Source of the DNA: Sphingomonas aurea
GTDB taxonomy: Bacteria > Pseudomonadota > Alphaproteobacteria > Sphingomonadales > Sphingomonadaceae
Direction of reading: 5' to 3'
Assembly (NCBI RefSeq): GCF_030678875.1
Contig: NZ_JAUUDS010000005.1
Span: 62,001-126,000 of the forward strand
Length of the DNA: 64,000 bases
Positions 8,584 through 17,507 of the stretch are shown here, piece by piece; within the stretch, counting starts at the first letter, position 1, and each line of letters starts with the position of its first letter. The notes under the pieces are model-generated. The model did no database searches. It was not told the origin of the DNA and was given only the letters and a program-made list of their open reading frames with translations. The position numbers and the translations under genes are program-made.

Positions 8584-9471
8584 ATGACGCCGTGGATCGA
8601 CGCCATGCGGGCAGGCCGTTTCGAGGCCGCCTGGGCGCTGGAACGGGCGACGATCGCGGCCCGCGACCCGGCGACGCGCGACGATCCGGCGCTCCCCTAT
8701 CACCAGCGCTGGGTGTGGGACGGTCGCGCGGTCGATGGTCGGGAGGTGCTGGTCCGCTGCTATCACGGGCTCGGCGACACCATCCAGTTCGCGCGCTACC
8801 TGCCGGTGCTGGCCGAGCGCGCACGGTTCGTGACGCTCGAAGTGCAGCCGCATCTGGCGACGCTGCTGGCCGGTCTGGGCGTGGACCGGATCGTGCCGTT
8901 CGACCCCGCCCGGCCGCTGCCCCCGGCCGAATGCGACATCGAGATCACCGAGCTGCCCTGTGCGCTGGGCGTCTCACCCGCCGACCTGGCCGCGCCCTAT
9001 ATCGCCCACCTGCCCGCTGCGCTGCCGCCCGACACGATCGGCCTGTGCCACCGCGCTGGCGACTGGGATCCGGAACGCGAAGTGTCCGAAGCTCTGCTCC
9101 AGCCCCTGTGCGCGCGGTATGACTGCCTTACGCTGGCGGCCGCGCCGACCCGACTGCCGGTCCTCAATCCCGCGGGCTGCCCGCTAGACATGGCACAGAC
9201 CGCCGCGCTGGTCGCTGGAGTGGATCTGGTCGTCACCGTCGACACGATGATCGCGCATCTGGCGGGCGCCATGGGACGTCCGACCTGGCTGCTGCTGAAG
9301 AGCGAGCCCGACTGGCGCTGGTCGCCGTGCGCGCGCGACAGCGCCTGGTACCCGACGATGCGCCTCTACGCGCAGCCGCGCGCGGGCGACTGGGCGGCGG
9401 TGCTGGACGACGTGATCGCCGACCTCTCCATCCTCATGCCGCACAGGAGCTCCGTCCCATGGCCAGCCTAG
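8584..9471 (+). CDS. GT9-like glycosyltransferase domain protein
   Basis: 295 residues. The C-terminal half has VAGVDLVVTVDTMIAHLAGA and GRPTWLLLKSEPDWRW, the nucleotide-sugar-binding pattern of ADP-heptose-type (GT9, GT-B fold) proteins. The N-terminal half (RCYHGLGDTIQFARYLPVL) has the GLGDxIxFxRYLP pattern common in glycosyltransferases that follow TPR repeats. TPRs are absent here. The ATG is preceded by GAGGG. It overlaps the DUF6165 gene by 13 nt and is probably co-transcribed with it downstream of the FNR-type box. Confidence 0.75.
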   Translation: MTPWIDAMRAGRFEAAWALERATIAARDPATRDDPALPYHQRWVWDGRAVDGREVLVRCYHGLGDTIQFARYLPVLAERARFVTLEVQPHLATLLAGLGVDRIVPFDPARPLPPAECDIEITELPCALGVSPADLAAPYIAHLPAALPPDTIGLCHRAGDWDPEREVSEALLQPLCARYDCLTLAAAPTRLPVLNPAGCPLDMAQTAALVAGVDLVVTVDTMIAHLAGAMGRPTWLLLKSEPDWRWSPCARDSAWYPTMRLYAQPRAGDWAAVLDDVIADLSILMPHRSSVPWPA

Positions 9472-9857
9472 CCGCCCCGTCAATTCCGGTGTCATGGGGC
9501 GAACTGCTCGACAAGCTGACGATCCTGGGGATCAAGCGCGAGCGGATCGCCGCAGCCGACGCGCGCGCCAATGTGGTGCGCGAATATGAGCTGCTCCACC
9601 ATGTCGGCGAGGGCGCGCTGCGCGAGGCGGCCGTCGCCGGCCTGTTCCGGGAATTGCGCGACGTGAACGAGGCGCTGTGGGAGATCGAGGACGCGATCCG
9701 TGCCGAGGAAGTGGAGGCGCGCTTCGGCCCGTCCTTCGTCGCGCTCGCCCGCTCGGTGTACCGAAAGAATGACGAGCGTGCGGCGATCAAACGCCGCATC
9801 GACCGGGCGCTAGGATCGGAACTGACCGAAGAGAAGAGCTACTGGTCGGCGGCCTGA
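9459..9857 (+). CDS. DUF6165 family protein
   Basis: 132 residues, beginning MASLAAPSIPVSWGELLDKL. It is almost wholly helical and charged, with a conserved-looking GELLDKLTILGIKRERI start and VYRKNDERAAIKRRID near the end. It is recognised as DUF6165, a family of unknown function that is recurrent in glycosyltransferase loci. The ATG at 9459, inside the 3' end of the GT9-like gene, has a clear AGGAG 8-12 nt upstream. No signal peptide or membrane segment. Confidence 0.75.
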   Translation: MASLAAPSIPVSWGELLDKLTILGIKRERIAAADARANVVREYELLHHVGEGALREAAVAGLFRELRDVNEALWEIEDAIRAEEVEARFGPSFVALARSVYRKNDERAAIKRRIDRALGSELTEEKSYWSAA

Positions 9858-9891
9858 CCCGGTCCTCCCCGTCAGAAGAGGCTATTCGAGC

Positions 9892-11439
9892 CTAATCCGC
9901 CGCGATCGGCCCGCTCGGCGGCGCCGGGCGGCGCGTGAACCACACGATCACCGTCATCGCCAGGCACAGCCAGGCCGACAGCCGGAACAGGTCGGTCGAG
10001 GCGAGCAGATAGGCCTGCCCGACCATCTGCCGGGTGATCGCCCCCGCCGCCTGCACGTCGGTCAGCCCCATGCGGGTCAGCGCGTTCTGTGCCATGCGGT
10101 ACGGCATGCCGCTGCCGACCGCTTCGGACAGCCGGCTCTGGTGCAGCGCCTCACGCCGATCCCAGGCCGTGGTGATGATCGAGGCAGCGAAGCTGCCCGC
10201 GGTGATCCGCGCGAAGTTCGAGATGCCGGTGGCCGAGGGCAATCGCTCCGGCGGAATGCGGTCGAGCGAGATGGTCAGCATCGCCAGGAAGAAGGTGCTC
10301 ATCGCGATCCCCTGCACCAGCAGCGGCAGCATCAGGTCGTAGAAGCTGGCATAGGTCGTGTAGCCGGAACGCAGGTAATAGGAGACGCCGAACGAGGCGA
10401 AGGCGATCGTTGCCAGCAGTCGCGCGTCAACCTTGCCGCTTATCCGCGCGATGAAAGGCGTCAGCACCACGGCGACCGCCCCGGACGGTGCCGCGACCAG
10501 CCCCGCCCATGTCGCGGTATAGCCCATCTGGGTCTGCAGCCAGAGCGGCAGCAGCAGCGTGTTGGCGAAGAACACCGCGTAACCCAGGCAGAAGGCGATG
10601 GTGCCGATCGCGAAGTTGCGCCGACCGAACAGCGACAGGTTGACCGCCGGGTTGGCGTCGGTCAGCTCCCAGATCAGCCAGCCGACAAAGCCGATCGCGG
10701 CGATCACGGTCGCGATCACGATCCGGTCGGAGGCGAACCAGTCGTCGTTCTTGCCCAAGTCGAGCACGATCTGGAGCGCACCCACCCACACCACCAGCAG
10801 GATCAGCCCGACCTGGTCGATGGGCAACTTGCGGGTCGGCGTCTCGCGCGACTTCAGGCTGCGCCAGCATGTGAAGCCGCAGAACAGGCCGAACGGCACG
10901 TTGATGAGGAAGATCCAGCTCCAGTGATAGTTGTCGGAGATATAGCCGCCCAGGATCGGACCCATGATCGGCGCGACCAGCGTCGTCATCGACCAGATGC
11001 CAAGCGCGGTCGCGCGCTTGTGCGGTGGAAAGATCGCGATCAGCAGCGCCTGGCTGCCGGGGATCATCGGCCCCGATACCGCGCCCTGAAGGATGCGGAA
11101 GGCGATCAGCGAGGGCAGGTTCCACGCGATGCCGCACAGGAACGAGGCGATGGTGAACAGGATGACCGAGGTGCAGAAGGTCCGCACCACGCCGAAGCGG
11201 CCCATCAGCCAGCCGGTCAGCGGCACCGCGACGCCGTTGGCAACGGCGAAGGCCGTGACGATCCAGGTCGAATTGTCGCTCGACACGCCCAGATTGCCGG
11301 CGATCGTCGGCAGCGAGACATTGGCGATGGTGCCGTCCAGCACCTGCATGAAGGTGCCGAGCGCCAGGGCAAAGGCGGTCAGCGCCAGCGCGCCGCCCGC
11401 CAGCGGCGCCTGTCCCGCGGCGGCCGGGGGCCCGGCCAT
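9892..11439 (-). CDS. emrB: DHA2-family MFS drug efflux permease, EmrB-like
   Basis: 515 residues and about 14 hydrophobic segments, as expected for DHA2 (14-TMS) drug:H+ antiporters. Motif A-like GWLMGRFGVVRTF and motif C-like PIMGPILGGYISD are present, as is the TM1 motif MQVLDGTIANVSLP typical of EmrB. It works with the EmrA-type adaptor and a TolC/NodT-type channel, both encoded upstream. ATG at 11439 overlaps the emrA stop by one base (TGATG). Last gene of the marR-nodT-emrA-emrB operon. Confidence 0.92.
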   Translation of the reverse strand: MAGPPAAAGQAPLAGGALALTAFALALGTFMQVLDGTIANVSLPTIAGNLGVSSDNSTWIVTAFAVANGVAVPLTGWLMGRFGVVRTFCTSVILFTIASFLCGIAWNLPSLIAFRILQGAVSGPMIPGSQALLIAIFPPHKRATALGIWSMTTLVAPIMGPILGGYISDNYHWSWIFLINVPFGLFCGFTCWRSLKSRETPTRKLPIDQVGLILLVVWVGALQIVLDLGKNDDWFASDRIVIATVIAAIGFVGWLIWELTDANPAVNLSLFGRRNFAIGTIAFCLGYAVFFANTLLLPLWLQTQMGYTATWAGLVAAPSGAVAVVLTPFIARISGKVDARLLATIAFASFGVSYYLRSGYTTYASFYDLMLPLLVQGIAMSTFFLAMLTISLDRIPPERLPSATGISNFARITAGSFAASIITTAWDRREALHQSRLSEAVGSGMPYRMAQNALTRMGLTDVQAAGAITRQMVGQAYLLASTDLFRLSAWLCLAMTVIVWFTRRPAPPSGPIAAD

Positions 11440-12611
11440 CAGCGGTTGGCCGCGACGATCTGCCGGATGCGCGCCTCGACCGCCGGATCGCCCGCTGCGG
11501 TCGGCAGCTGGCCATAGGCGGCGCGCGCCGGCTGGCCCAGCCGGGTGCCGGACACATTGCTGGTGTCGACGGTCGCGGCGACCGACAGGCCGACGCGCAG
11601 CGGGTTGGCGCGCAGTTCGCCCGCGTCGAGCATGATCCTGACCGGCACGCGTTGGGTTATCTTGATCCAGTTGCCGCTCGCGTTCTGCGCCGGCAGCAGG
11701 GCGAAAGCGTTGCCGCTGCCCGCCCCCAGACCGACGACCCGGCCGTGATAGACGACATCGCCGCCATAGATGTCGCTGGTGATCGTCGCCGGCTGGCCGA
11801 TGCGCAGGTCGCGCAGCTGCGTCTCGCGGAAATTGGCGTCGACCCACAGCCGCTCGAGCGGGACCACCGCCATCAGCGGCGTGCCGGCCGCGACCTGCTG
11901 GCCGATCTGGACGGTGCGCTGCGCGACGACGCCCGCGACCGGCGCGGTGATGTGCATGTGCCCGACCGTGATCGCAGCGCGGCGATAGGCGGCCATCGCC
12001 GCCTGAACTGCCGGGTTGGTTTCCACCGTGGTGCCGCGCACGACGGTGCGCGACTGCGTCTGCCGGCTCTGCGCGAGGCGAAGGTTGGCGAGCGCGACGC
12101 GGACCTGATCCTGCGCGTGGCTCAGCTCCTCGCCCGAGATTGCGCCCTGTGCCGCGGCGCCACGACGGCGTTGCAGGTCACCCTGCGCCTCGGCGAGCTG
12201 CGCGCGCGCCTGTGCGACGGCGGCGCCGCTCTCGTCCACCGCCGAGAAGTTCGACCGGGTCGCGCGCACCGCCCGCGCCAGATCGGCCGCGGCAGAGGCG
12301 AGCGCGACGTTCACCGTCGCCGCGTCCAGATCGATCAGCGGCTGGCCGGCCCGCACCGTCTGGGTGTTGTCGGCATGGATCGCCAGCACCGTGCCCGGAT
12401 CGCGCGCGGTGATCGCCACCACGTCGCCCGCGACATAGGCGTCGTCGGTCTCCTCCTCCGGGCTCGCCAGCAGGAAGTGGAACACCGCCCAGACGATCGC
12501 GATCGCGACCACCGCGACGGCGAGCAGGATCAGGCCGATGCGCCGCGCGCGCGGCTTGCCCGCCGGGGTGCTGGCGGCGGCTGGCGGCGGGGGGGCAGAC
12601 GTGTCGGTCAT
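11439..12611 (-). CDS. emrA: HlyD/EmrA-type membrane-fusion protein
   Basis: 390 residues. A short proline-rich cytoplasmic N-terminus precedes one transmembrane helix (about residues 25-48). A biotinyl-lipoyl-like segment (DDAYVAGDVVAITARDPGTV) and an alpha-helical hairpin (about 100-190) follow, then the barrel/MP domain (HITAPVAGVVAQRTVQIGQ, WVDANFRETQLRDL). It is anchored in the inner membrane and bridges EmrB to the outer-membrane NodT-like channel. Its ATG overlaps the nodT stop by 4 nt. Confidence 0.92.
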   Translation of the reverse strand: MTDTSAPPPPAAASTPAGKPRARRIGLILLAVAVVAIAIVWAVFHFLLASPEEETDDAYVAGDVVAITARDPGTVLAIHADNTQTVRAGQPLIDLDAATVNVALASAAADLARAVRATRSNFSAVDESGAAVAQARAQLAEAQGDLQRRRGAAAQGAISGEELSHAQDQVRVALANLRLAQSRQTQSRTVVRGTTVETNPAVQAAMAAYRRAAITVGHMHITAPVAGVVAQRTVQIGQQVAAGTPLMAVVPLERLWVDANFRETQLRDLRIGQPATITSDIYGGDVVYHGRVVGLGAGSGNAFALLPAQNASGNWIKITQRVPVRIMLDAGELRANPLRVGLSVAATVDTSNVSGTRLGQPARAAYGQLPTAAGDPAVEARIRQIVAANR

Positions 12612-14011
12612 CGGGCAGGATCCTGTGAAGCGTCGAAGCCACCGCCAAGCGCCAGCGCCAGCCGCACGCGCGCCTGCGCGGCATCGACGGCCAGGTTCGC
12701 GTCGGCCTGTTCGGCGTCGAGCGTGCGGATATCGTTGTCGACCAGGTCGAGCCGGCTATCGAGCCCGCTCGACACGCGGATCGCGTTCAGCCGGCCGGTT
12801 TCGCGATAGCCGCGCACCACCTCGGCCTGGCGCTGCCGCTCCGCGGCGACGGCGGCGACCTGGGCGATGCCGTCCGCCGCCTCGCGCACCGCGCCGACGA
12901 CGCGGTCGTTGTAGTCGGCGGTGGCGAGGTCGAGCGCGGCGGTGGCGCCGGCCAGATCGGCACGCCTGCGGCCATTGTCGAACAGTGGCAGGCTGAGCGC
13001 CGGCCCAGCACCGGCCGTGCCGGCATCGAGCGAGAAGAGGTTGCCGACGCCGATCGCCTGCAACCCGGCCATCGCCGCCAGGTTTACGTTGGGATACCAG
13101 GCGAGCCTTGCGACCTGCTTGCCCTCGCTGGCGGCGGCGATCCGCGCCTGGGCCGCGGCGATGTCGGCGCGCCGGCCGAGCAGGTCGGCGGGCACGGTGG
13201 CGGGCAGCGGCAGTGCCCCGTCCAGCCGTATCGCGGTCGGACGGATCGTCGCCGGATAATCGACCCCGCGACCGGCCAGCGCCGCCAGCGCGTTCTTCGC
13301 CAGCGTCGCACCCGCCTGGGCGCGGACCAGCGCCTGCTGCGCCTGCGACAACAGGGTCGATGCCGCCTGCCGGTCGAGCTGGCTCGCCAGCCGGTTGCGG
13401 ATACGCACGTCGACCAGTCGCAGCGAGTCGCTGCGCGCCGCGATCGTGCGCTGCGCGATCGCCGCCTGCGCTTCGGCCCGCGCCAGATCGAGATAGGTCG
13501 CGACCACCGATCCGGTCAGCGCCAGCCGCGCCGCCGCCAAATCGAGCGCCGCCGCCTCCGCTCCGGCACGCGCGCCGCGGATCGCCGCACGCTGGCGTCC
13601 GAACAGGTCGAGGTTCCAACCGAGATTGGCGACGCCCGTGCCGACGAAGCGGACCGTCCCGCCATAGGGCGGCGGAATCGTGTAGCGGCCGCTCAGCCGT
13701 GCGACCTGTCCCTGCGCGTCGAAGGTGGCGTTCGGACCCGTGTCCGCGCCCCGTGCCGCGAGCGTCGCTTGTGCCTGCCCGACCCGGGCCAGTGCGGCGT
13801 CGAGCGTCGGATTGCCGGCGACCGCGTCGCCGACCAGCCGGTCGAGCTGCGGATCGCCGAAGCTGCGCCACCATTCGCTGGCGATGGCGGGCGCGGTGCC
13901 GGTCAGGCCCAGCGCGGCGGGCGCGACCGGCGCCACCGCCTGATGCGTCGCCGGTGCCGCACAGCCGGCGAGCAGCAGCGGGCCGAGGATCAGGTAAGGG
14001 GTCAGGCGCAT
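12608..14011 (-). CDS. NodT/TolC-type outer-membrane efflux lipoprotein
   Basis: 467 residues. The signal peptide ends in a lipobox (LLLAGCAA, lipidated Cys at residue 17). ASEWWRSFGDPQLDRLV is the family hallmark, and two outer-membrane-efflux-protein repeats follow with the usual alternating long helices. It forms the trimeric channel for the EmrAB pump. ATG at 14011 overlaps the 3' end of marR by 10 nt. An open frame continues upstream, antiphase to marR, and was discounted. Confidence 0.9.
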   Translation of the reverse strand: MRLTPYLILGPLLLAGCAAPATHQAVAPVAPAALGLTGTAPAIASEWWRSFGDPQLDRLVGDAVAGNPTLDAALARVGQAQATLAARGADTGPNATFDAQGQVARLSGRYTIPPPYGGTVRFVGTGVANLGWNLDLFGRQRAAIRGARAGAEAAALDLAAARLALTGSVVATYLDLARAEAQAAIAQRTIAARSDSLRLVDVRIRNRLASQLDRQAASTLLSQAQQALVRAQAGATLAKNALAALAGRGVDYPATIRPTAIRLDGALPLPATVPADLLGRRADIAAAQARIAAASEGKQVARLAWYPNVNLAAMAGLQAIGVGNLFSLDAGTAGAGPALSLPLFDNGRRRADLAGATAALDLATADYNDRVVGAVREAADGIAQVAAVAAERQRQAEVVRGYRETGRLNAIRVSSGLDSRLDLVDNDIRTLDAEQADANLAVDAAQARVRLALALGGGFDASQDPAR

Positions 14012-14466
14012 GGGCCCTCCGCATCGGTCAGGGTGGCGCGCAGCTTCTGGAGCAGCACGATCAGCGTTTCGACCTCGGCCTCCGGCCAGTCGGAAAGCCA
14101 GTCGTTCCAGCAGGCGACGACGCGATGCTTGCAGCGCAGCGCCACCGCCGCGCCCGTCTCGGTCACCGACAGGTTGATGCAGCGCCGATCTTCGGGAACC
14201 CGCTCGCGCGTGATCCATCCGCGCTCGGCCAGCTGGTCGACCAGCCGCGTCATCGCGCCCTTGTCGTGTCCCAACTCGCGGGCGAGATCGGCGGCGGTGG
14301 CACCCGGCTTGAACCAGATGAGCACCAGCGCCGACCATTGCATGCCGGTCAGCCCCTCCGACGCGAACATCGGCTCCAGCGCGCTGCTGCCCAGCAGATG
14401 GGCGCGGCGCACCAGATAGCCGATCGATCGGTCGGGCGAATACCCGGTGTCGCTGTAGCGGACCAT
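14002..14466 (-). CDS. MarR family transcriptional regulator
   Basis: 154 residues with a winged helix-turn-helix: SALVLIWFKPGATAADLARE, MTRLVDQLAERGWITRERV and the wing DRRCINLSVTETG. It is the first gene of the efflux operon and is probably its local repressor. A tandem palindrome lies 3 nt upstream of its start codon, covering the likely ribosome-binding site and promoter region, consistent with autoregulation. Ligands are probably the pump substrates (phenolic or hydrophobic drugs), by family analogy. Confidence 0.9.
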   Translation of the reverse strand: MVRYSDTGYSPDRSIGYLVRRAHLLGSSALEPMFASEGLTGMQWSALVLIWFKPGATAADLARELGHDKGAMTRLVDQLAERGWITRERVPEDRRCINLSVTETGAAVALRCKHRVVACWNDWLSDWPEAEVETLIVLLQKLRATLTDAEGPCA

Positions 14467-14469
14467 ATC

Positions 14470-14498
14470 ATTGCCTTGGCAATGATTGCCTAGGCAGT
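14470..14498. promoter_or_regulatory. Tandem MarR operator
   Basis: Two near-identical 14-nt palindromes lie head to tail: ATTGCCTTGGCAAT at 14470-14483 and ATTGCCTAGGCAGT at 14485-14498. Their 15-nt spacing is about one and a half helical turns. TGCCTAGGCA in the second is a perfect palindrome. They sit directly upstream of the marR start codon. Dimeric wHTH binding at two half-turn-spaced sites would block transcription or translation initiation of the efflux operon. Confidence 0.7.
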
Positions 14499-14515
14499 CA
14501 ATTACGTAGTCTCCC

Positions 14516-16438
14516 TCAACGCGGCGCGAGCAGCCGGTCGAGCCCAGTCTGGCCGGTGCCGGTCTTCACCAGCTTCGGATAGCGCGGGCCGCCATGGTAA
14601 TTGATCGACACGGTGCGCAGCCGCTCGCCGTTCTTCACCAGCAGGCGGATCGGGTCCTTGCCGTCCTTGGCCGCGACGATCGCCGCCTTCAGCGCGTCGT
14701 TGCTGTATGCCTCGTCGTTCACCGCCTGGATCTGCGTGCCGACGTCGATCGCCGCCTTGAACGCCGGCGAATCCCAGATGGTCGCGGTCACCGCGCCGCC
14801 CTCGCCGATCACCAGCCCCAGCGAGTAGCTGAGGTCCATATTCTTCCGCGTCTTCTCGTTCTGCTTCAGGAAGTCGGACTGTTCGGGGCCGTAGACCAGC
14901 TTGTACCCGTTCATCTCGAATCCCTTCAGCGGCGCCGGCTGCCCCGTCTCGGTCAGTCGCGTCTTCAGGAAGGCCGCCCAGTCATAGGGGACGATGCGGT
15001 TCAGCGTCCGGGCGACGTCGTCGAAGGTATAGGTCACCTCGCCCCAGTCGCCGTCGCGGATGCCGAAGAAGGCACGGGCGAAGTCGTCGATCGATTTCCG
15101 CCCGCGCGACTGCTGGCGGAGGATCGCGTCAACCTCCATCCACACCATCAGCCCTTCGTTGTAATAATCCTCAGACCGCTGCCAGCTGGTCCAGCCCTTG
15201 GGCCGACGCTGCGAGATGATCGGATCGTTGGTGGTATCGATCAGCGGCCGCCACTGGCGCGCGGGCGCGGTGTCGTAGGTGCCGAGGATCGAGGCATAGC
15301 CGTCGAGCGTCTCCTGCTTCGACACCAGACCCGACCGCGCCTGAAGGACATAGCCCCAGAACTGGGTCTGCCCCTCATACACCCACAGCGACGCGCCCTG
15401 CATCGGCGTGCGATAGTCGGGTGTCCACAGCTCCGCGCCGCGGCGGAACTTGCCATCCCAGCTGTGGGTGAACTCGTGTGGCAGCAAGTTGCGGGCTGGC
15501 GCGTTCTGCGCCCATTCGGTGAAGTATCCGGTGCGCGAGCCGTTCTCCGAACTGCGATGATGTTCCAGCCCGATGCCACCCAGCTGATCGGACAGCGACA
15601 GCAGGAATTCGTAGCGGTCGTAATGCTGCGCGCCGAAGGTCTTCACCGCCTGGTCGACCAGCCGGCGATGGGCGGCGATCTGCTCGTCGCTGGCGGCCAG
15701 CATCTCGGGCTTGTCGGCGAAGACGTTCAGGTTGACGCGCGGGCTGAGCGACCAGACCTTGCCGTACCGCCCCGCCAGCACCGGCGAGTCGACCAGGATC
15801 TCGTAGTTGGTCTCGCCATAGGCATAGGTCGATCCGGTCGCGGTCGCCGGGATCGCGCCCGCCGCGGTGAACCCTTGCGGAAAATGCGCGGTCATCCGGA
15901 TCGGAATCTGCCGGGTGAAATAGCCGGCGGGATAGAGGCTGACCGAATTGGGCTGCAGGCTGATGAGGTTCGGCGTCATCGCAACCCGGCCCTGGTCGCT
16001 CTTGGTCGCCGACAGGAACTGGAACTGCACGTCGAGCTGGCGTGCGCCCTCCGGCACGTCGAGGTGGAAGGCGAAGACGTCGACCGTGTCGCGCGTCCAT
16101 GGCACCACCTGCCCGCCGGCGCGGATCACCAGCCCGGCGAGCTTGTCGATCTGCCCGGTCGGCGAGTGGCTGCCCGGCAGCCATTTGGGAAACAGCAGCA
16201 CCAGATGCCCGCCGCCGGCGACCGGAATCGTCTCCTTGACCCGGAAGATGCCGCGCTCGGTATCGGTCGCATCGACGTCGAGCAGGATGGTGCCGCCCGG
16301 CCAGGGCACGTCGCGCGGCGCCGGGATGGTGTCGACGATCGGCACCGGCTGCGGCGCGGAATTACCGGCAGGTACCTGCGCCACGGCGGACACGGCGGTC
16401 GAGGCGAGCAGGGCAGATACGAGAAACAAACGGATCAT
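14516..16438 (-). CDS. Secreted M61 family metallopeptidase with PDZ domain
   Basis: 640 residues. A signal peptide (about 1-20, ending AVSAVAQ) is followed by the M61 beta-rich N-domain and a gluzincin active site HEFTHSWDGK (zinc-ligand His321 and His325, catalytic Glu322). A third-ligand Glu is in WVYEGQTQFWG. The C-terminus (LGLVIGEGGAVTATIWDSPA, AIDVGTQIQAVND) is PDZ-like. M61 enzymes are glycyl aminopeptidases; this one should act in the periplasm. The ATG at 16438 begins the signal peptide; the longer frame to 16561 adds non-homologous residues. Confidence 0.88.
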   Translation of the reverse strand: MIRLFLVSALLASTAVSAVAQVPAGNSAPQPVPIVDTIPAPRDVPWPGGTILLDVDATDTERGIFRVKETIPVAGGGHLVLLFPKWLPGSHSPTGQIDKLAGLVIRAGGQVVPWTRDTVDVFAFHLDVPEGARQLDVQFQFLSATKSDQGRVAMTPNLISLQPNSVSLYPAGYFTRQIPIRMTAHFPQGFTAAGAIPATATGSTYAYGETNYEILVDSPVLAGRYGKVWSLSPRVNLNVFADKPEMLAASDEQIAAHRRLVDQAVKTFGAQHYDRYEFLLSLSDQLGGIGLEHHRSSENGSRTGYFTEWAQNAPARNLLPHEFTHSWDGKFRRGAELWTPDYRTPMQGASLWVYEGQTQFWGYVLQARSGLVSKQETLDGYASILGTYDTAPARQWRPLIDTTNDPIISQRRPKGWTSWQRSEDYYNEGLMVWMEVDAILRQQSRGRKSIDDFARAFFGIRDGDWGEVTYTFDDVARTLNRIVPYDWAAFLKTRLTETGQPAPLKGFEMNGYKLVYGPEQSDFLKQNEKTRKNMDLSYSLGLVIGEGGAVTATIWDSPAFKAAIDVGTQIQAVNDEAYSNDALKAAIVAAKDGKDPIRLLVKNGERLRTVSINYHGGPRYPKLVKTGTGQTGLDRLLAPR

Positions 16439-16545
16439 CGGGAGCAACTTTCGATCGGGATAGCGCAACGTTATCAGCTGTTTCCAGGAAAGCGACCCCT
16501 GTCGACGCGCTTGACCGCCGCGGCTGCACCGCGCACCAGCGGCCG

Positions 16546-17421
16546 ATGAAGACCGTGTCATGCTCCCGCCTGCCGATACTGCTCGCCTCCGCGTTCGCCC
16601 TGCTGGTGGCGGGACGGGCCACGGCGCAGCGCTGCACCCTGCCCGCCGATGTCCGCGCCCCGGCCGGGTGGCAGGGGGACCGCGCGCTGCCGCTCGTCAT
16701 CCTGCTCCACGGCAGCACGGCGACCGGCGCGGCGATGCTCCGCGACTCCGGGCTGGCCGCGACGGCGGACCGGCATAATTTCCTGATCGCCTATCCGGAC
16801 GGCGGCATCCGGGCGGGCGGCGGCTTCGTCTGGAACATTCCCGGCGTACCGACGGTCGAGGGCAAGGTACCCGGCCCCGACGCGCGCGACGATGTCGCCC
16901 ATCTTACCGGGATGGTCGACCGGCTGGTCGCGGCGGGCTGTGCCGACGCGGCGCAGGTCTATGTCACCGGCCTGTCGGGCGGCGGGCGGATGACGTCGTG
17001 GCTCGGCTGCGTCGCCCCCGACCGGTTCGCCGCGATCGCGCCGGTGGTCGGGCTACGCGCCGGCAACCCGCTGGCCGGAGACCCGCAGCGTCCCGATCCC
17101 CGTACCTGCCGTCCGAAGACACCGGTCACGGTGATCGCCTTTGCCGGCGACGCCGACAGGACCAACCCGGTCGGCGGCGGCGGCGCGGGATATTGGCAAT
17201 ATCCGATGCACGCCGCGGAGCAACGCTGGGCGCAGCTGAACGGCTGCACCGCCTCCCCGACAACCCGCCGGGTTTCGCGCAGCGTCTATGAGGAACGCTA
17301 CGCCGACTGCCGGCAGGGAACCGAAGTGGTGGCGCGGATCACCGTCGGCGGCGGACATAGCTGGGTGGTCGACAATGAAGCGCTGTGGGAGCTGCTGTCG
17401 CGCCACCGGCGCGGCGGTTAG
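16546..17421 (+). CDS. Secreted PHB-depolymerase/feruloyl-esterase-like alpha/beta hydrolase
   Basis: 291 residues. A signal peptide (about 1-28, GRATAQ) is followed by the oxyanion segment VILLHGSTATGAAM, the nucleophile elbow VTGLSGGGRMTSWL (Ser144), GDADRTNPVGGGG for the Asp region, and GGGHSWV near the C-terminus for the catalytic His. The order and spacing match the LpqC/poly(3-hydroxybutyrate)-depolymerase-like esterases. The substrate could be PHB oligomers or plant-wall feruloyl/acetyl esters. It stands alone, divergent from the M61 peptidase and convergent with the kinase operon. Confidence 0.82.
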   Translation: MKTVSCSRLPILLASAFALLVAGRATAQRCTLPADVRAPAGWQGDRALPLVILLHGSTATGAAMLRDSGLAATADRHNFLIAYPDGGIRAGGGFVWNIPGVPTVEGKVPGPDARDDVAHLTGMVDRLVAAGCADAAQVYVTGLSGGGRMTSWLGCVAPDRFAAIAPVVGLRAGNPLAGDPQRPDPRTCRPKTPVTVIAFAGDADRTNPVGGGGAGYWQYPMHAAEQRWAQLNGCTASPTTRRVSRSVYEERYADCRQGTEVVARITVGGGHSWVVDNEALWELLSRHRRGG

Positions 17422-17507
17422 AGTGTGATCCTCTCGGATTGAACCAGCCACTTGGCCTCCCCGGCGGAGGCCGGGGAAGTGCTTCAGTTTCGGTGGATCA
17501 CACTCTA
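17419..17507. terminator. Long inverted repeat between convergent genes
   Basis: A perfect 13-bp inverted repeat (TAGAGTGTGATCC at 17419-17431, complement at 17495-17507) brackets an inner GC-rich hairpin. Each outer arm contains the TAG stop codon of one of the two convergent genes. A bidirectional terminator or RNA-stabilising structure is likely. No poly-T tract is seen. Confidence 0.55.
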
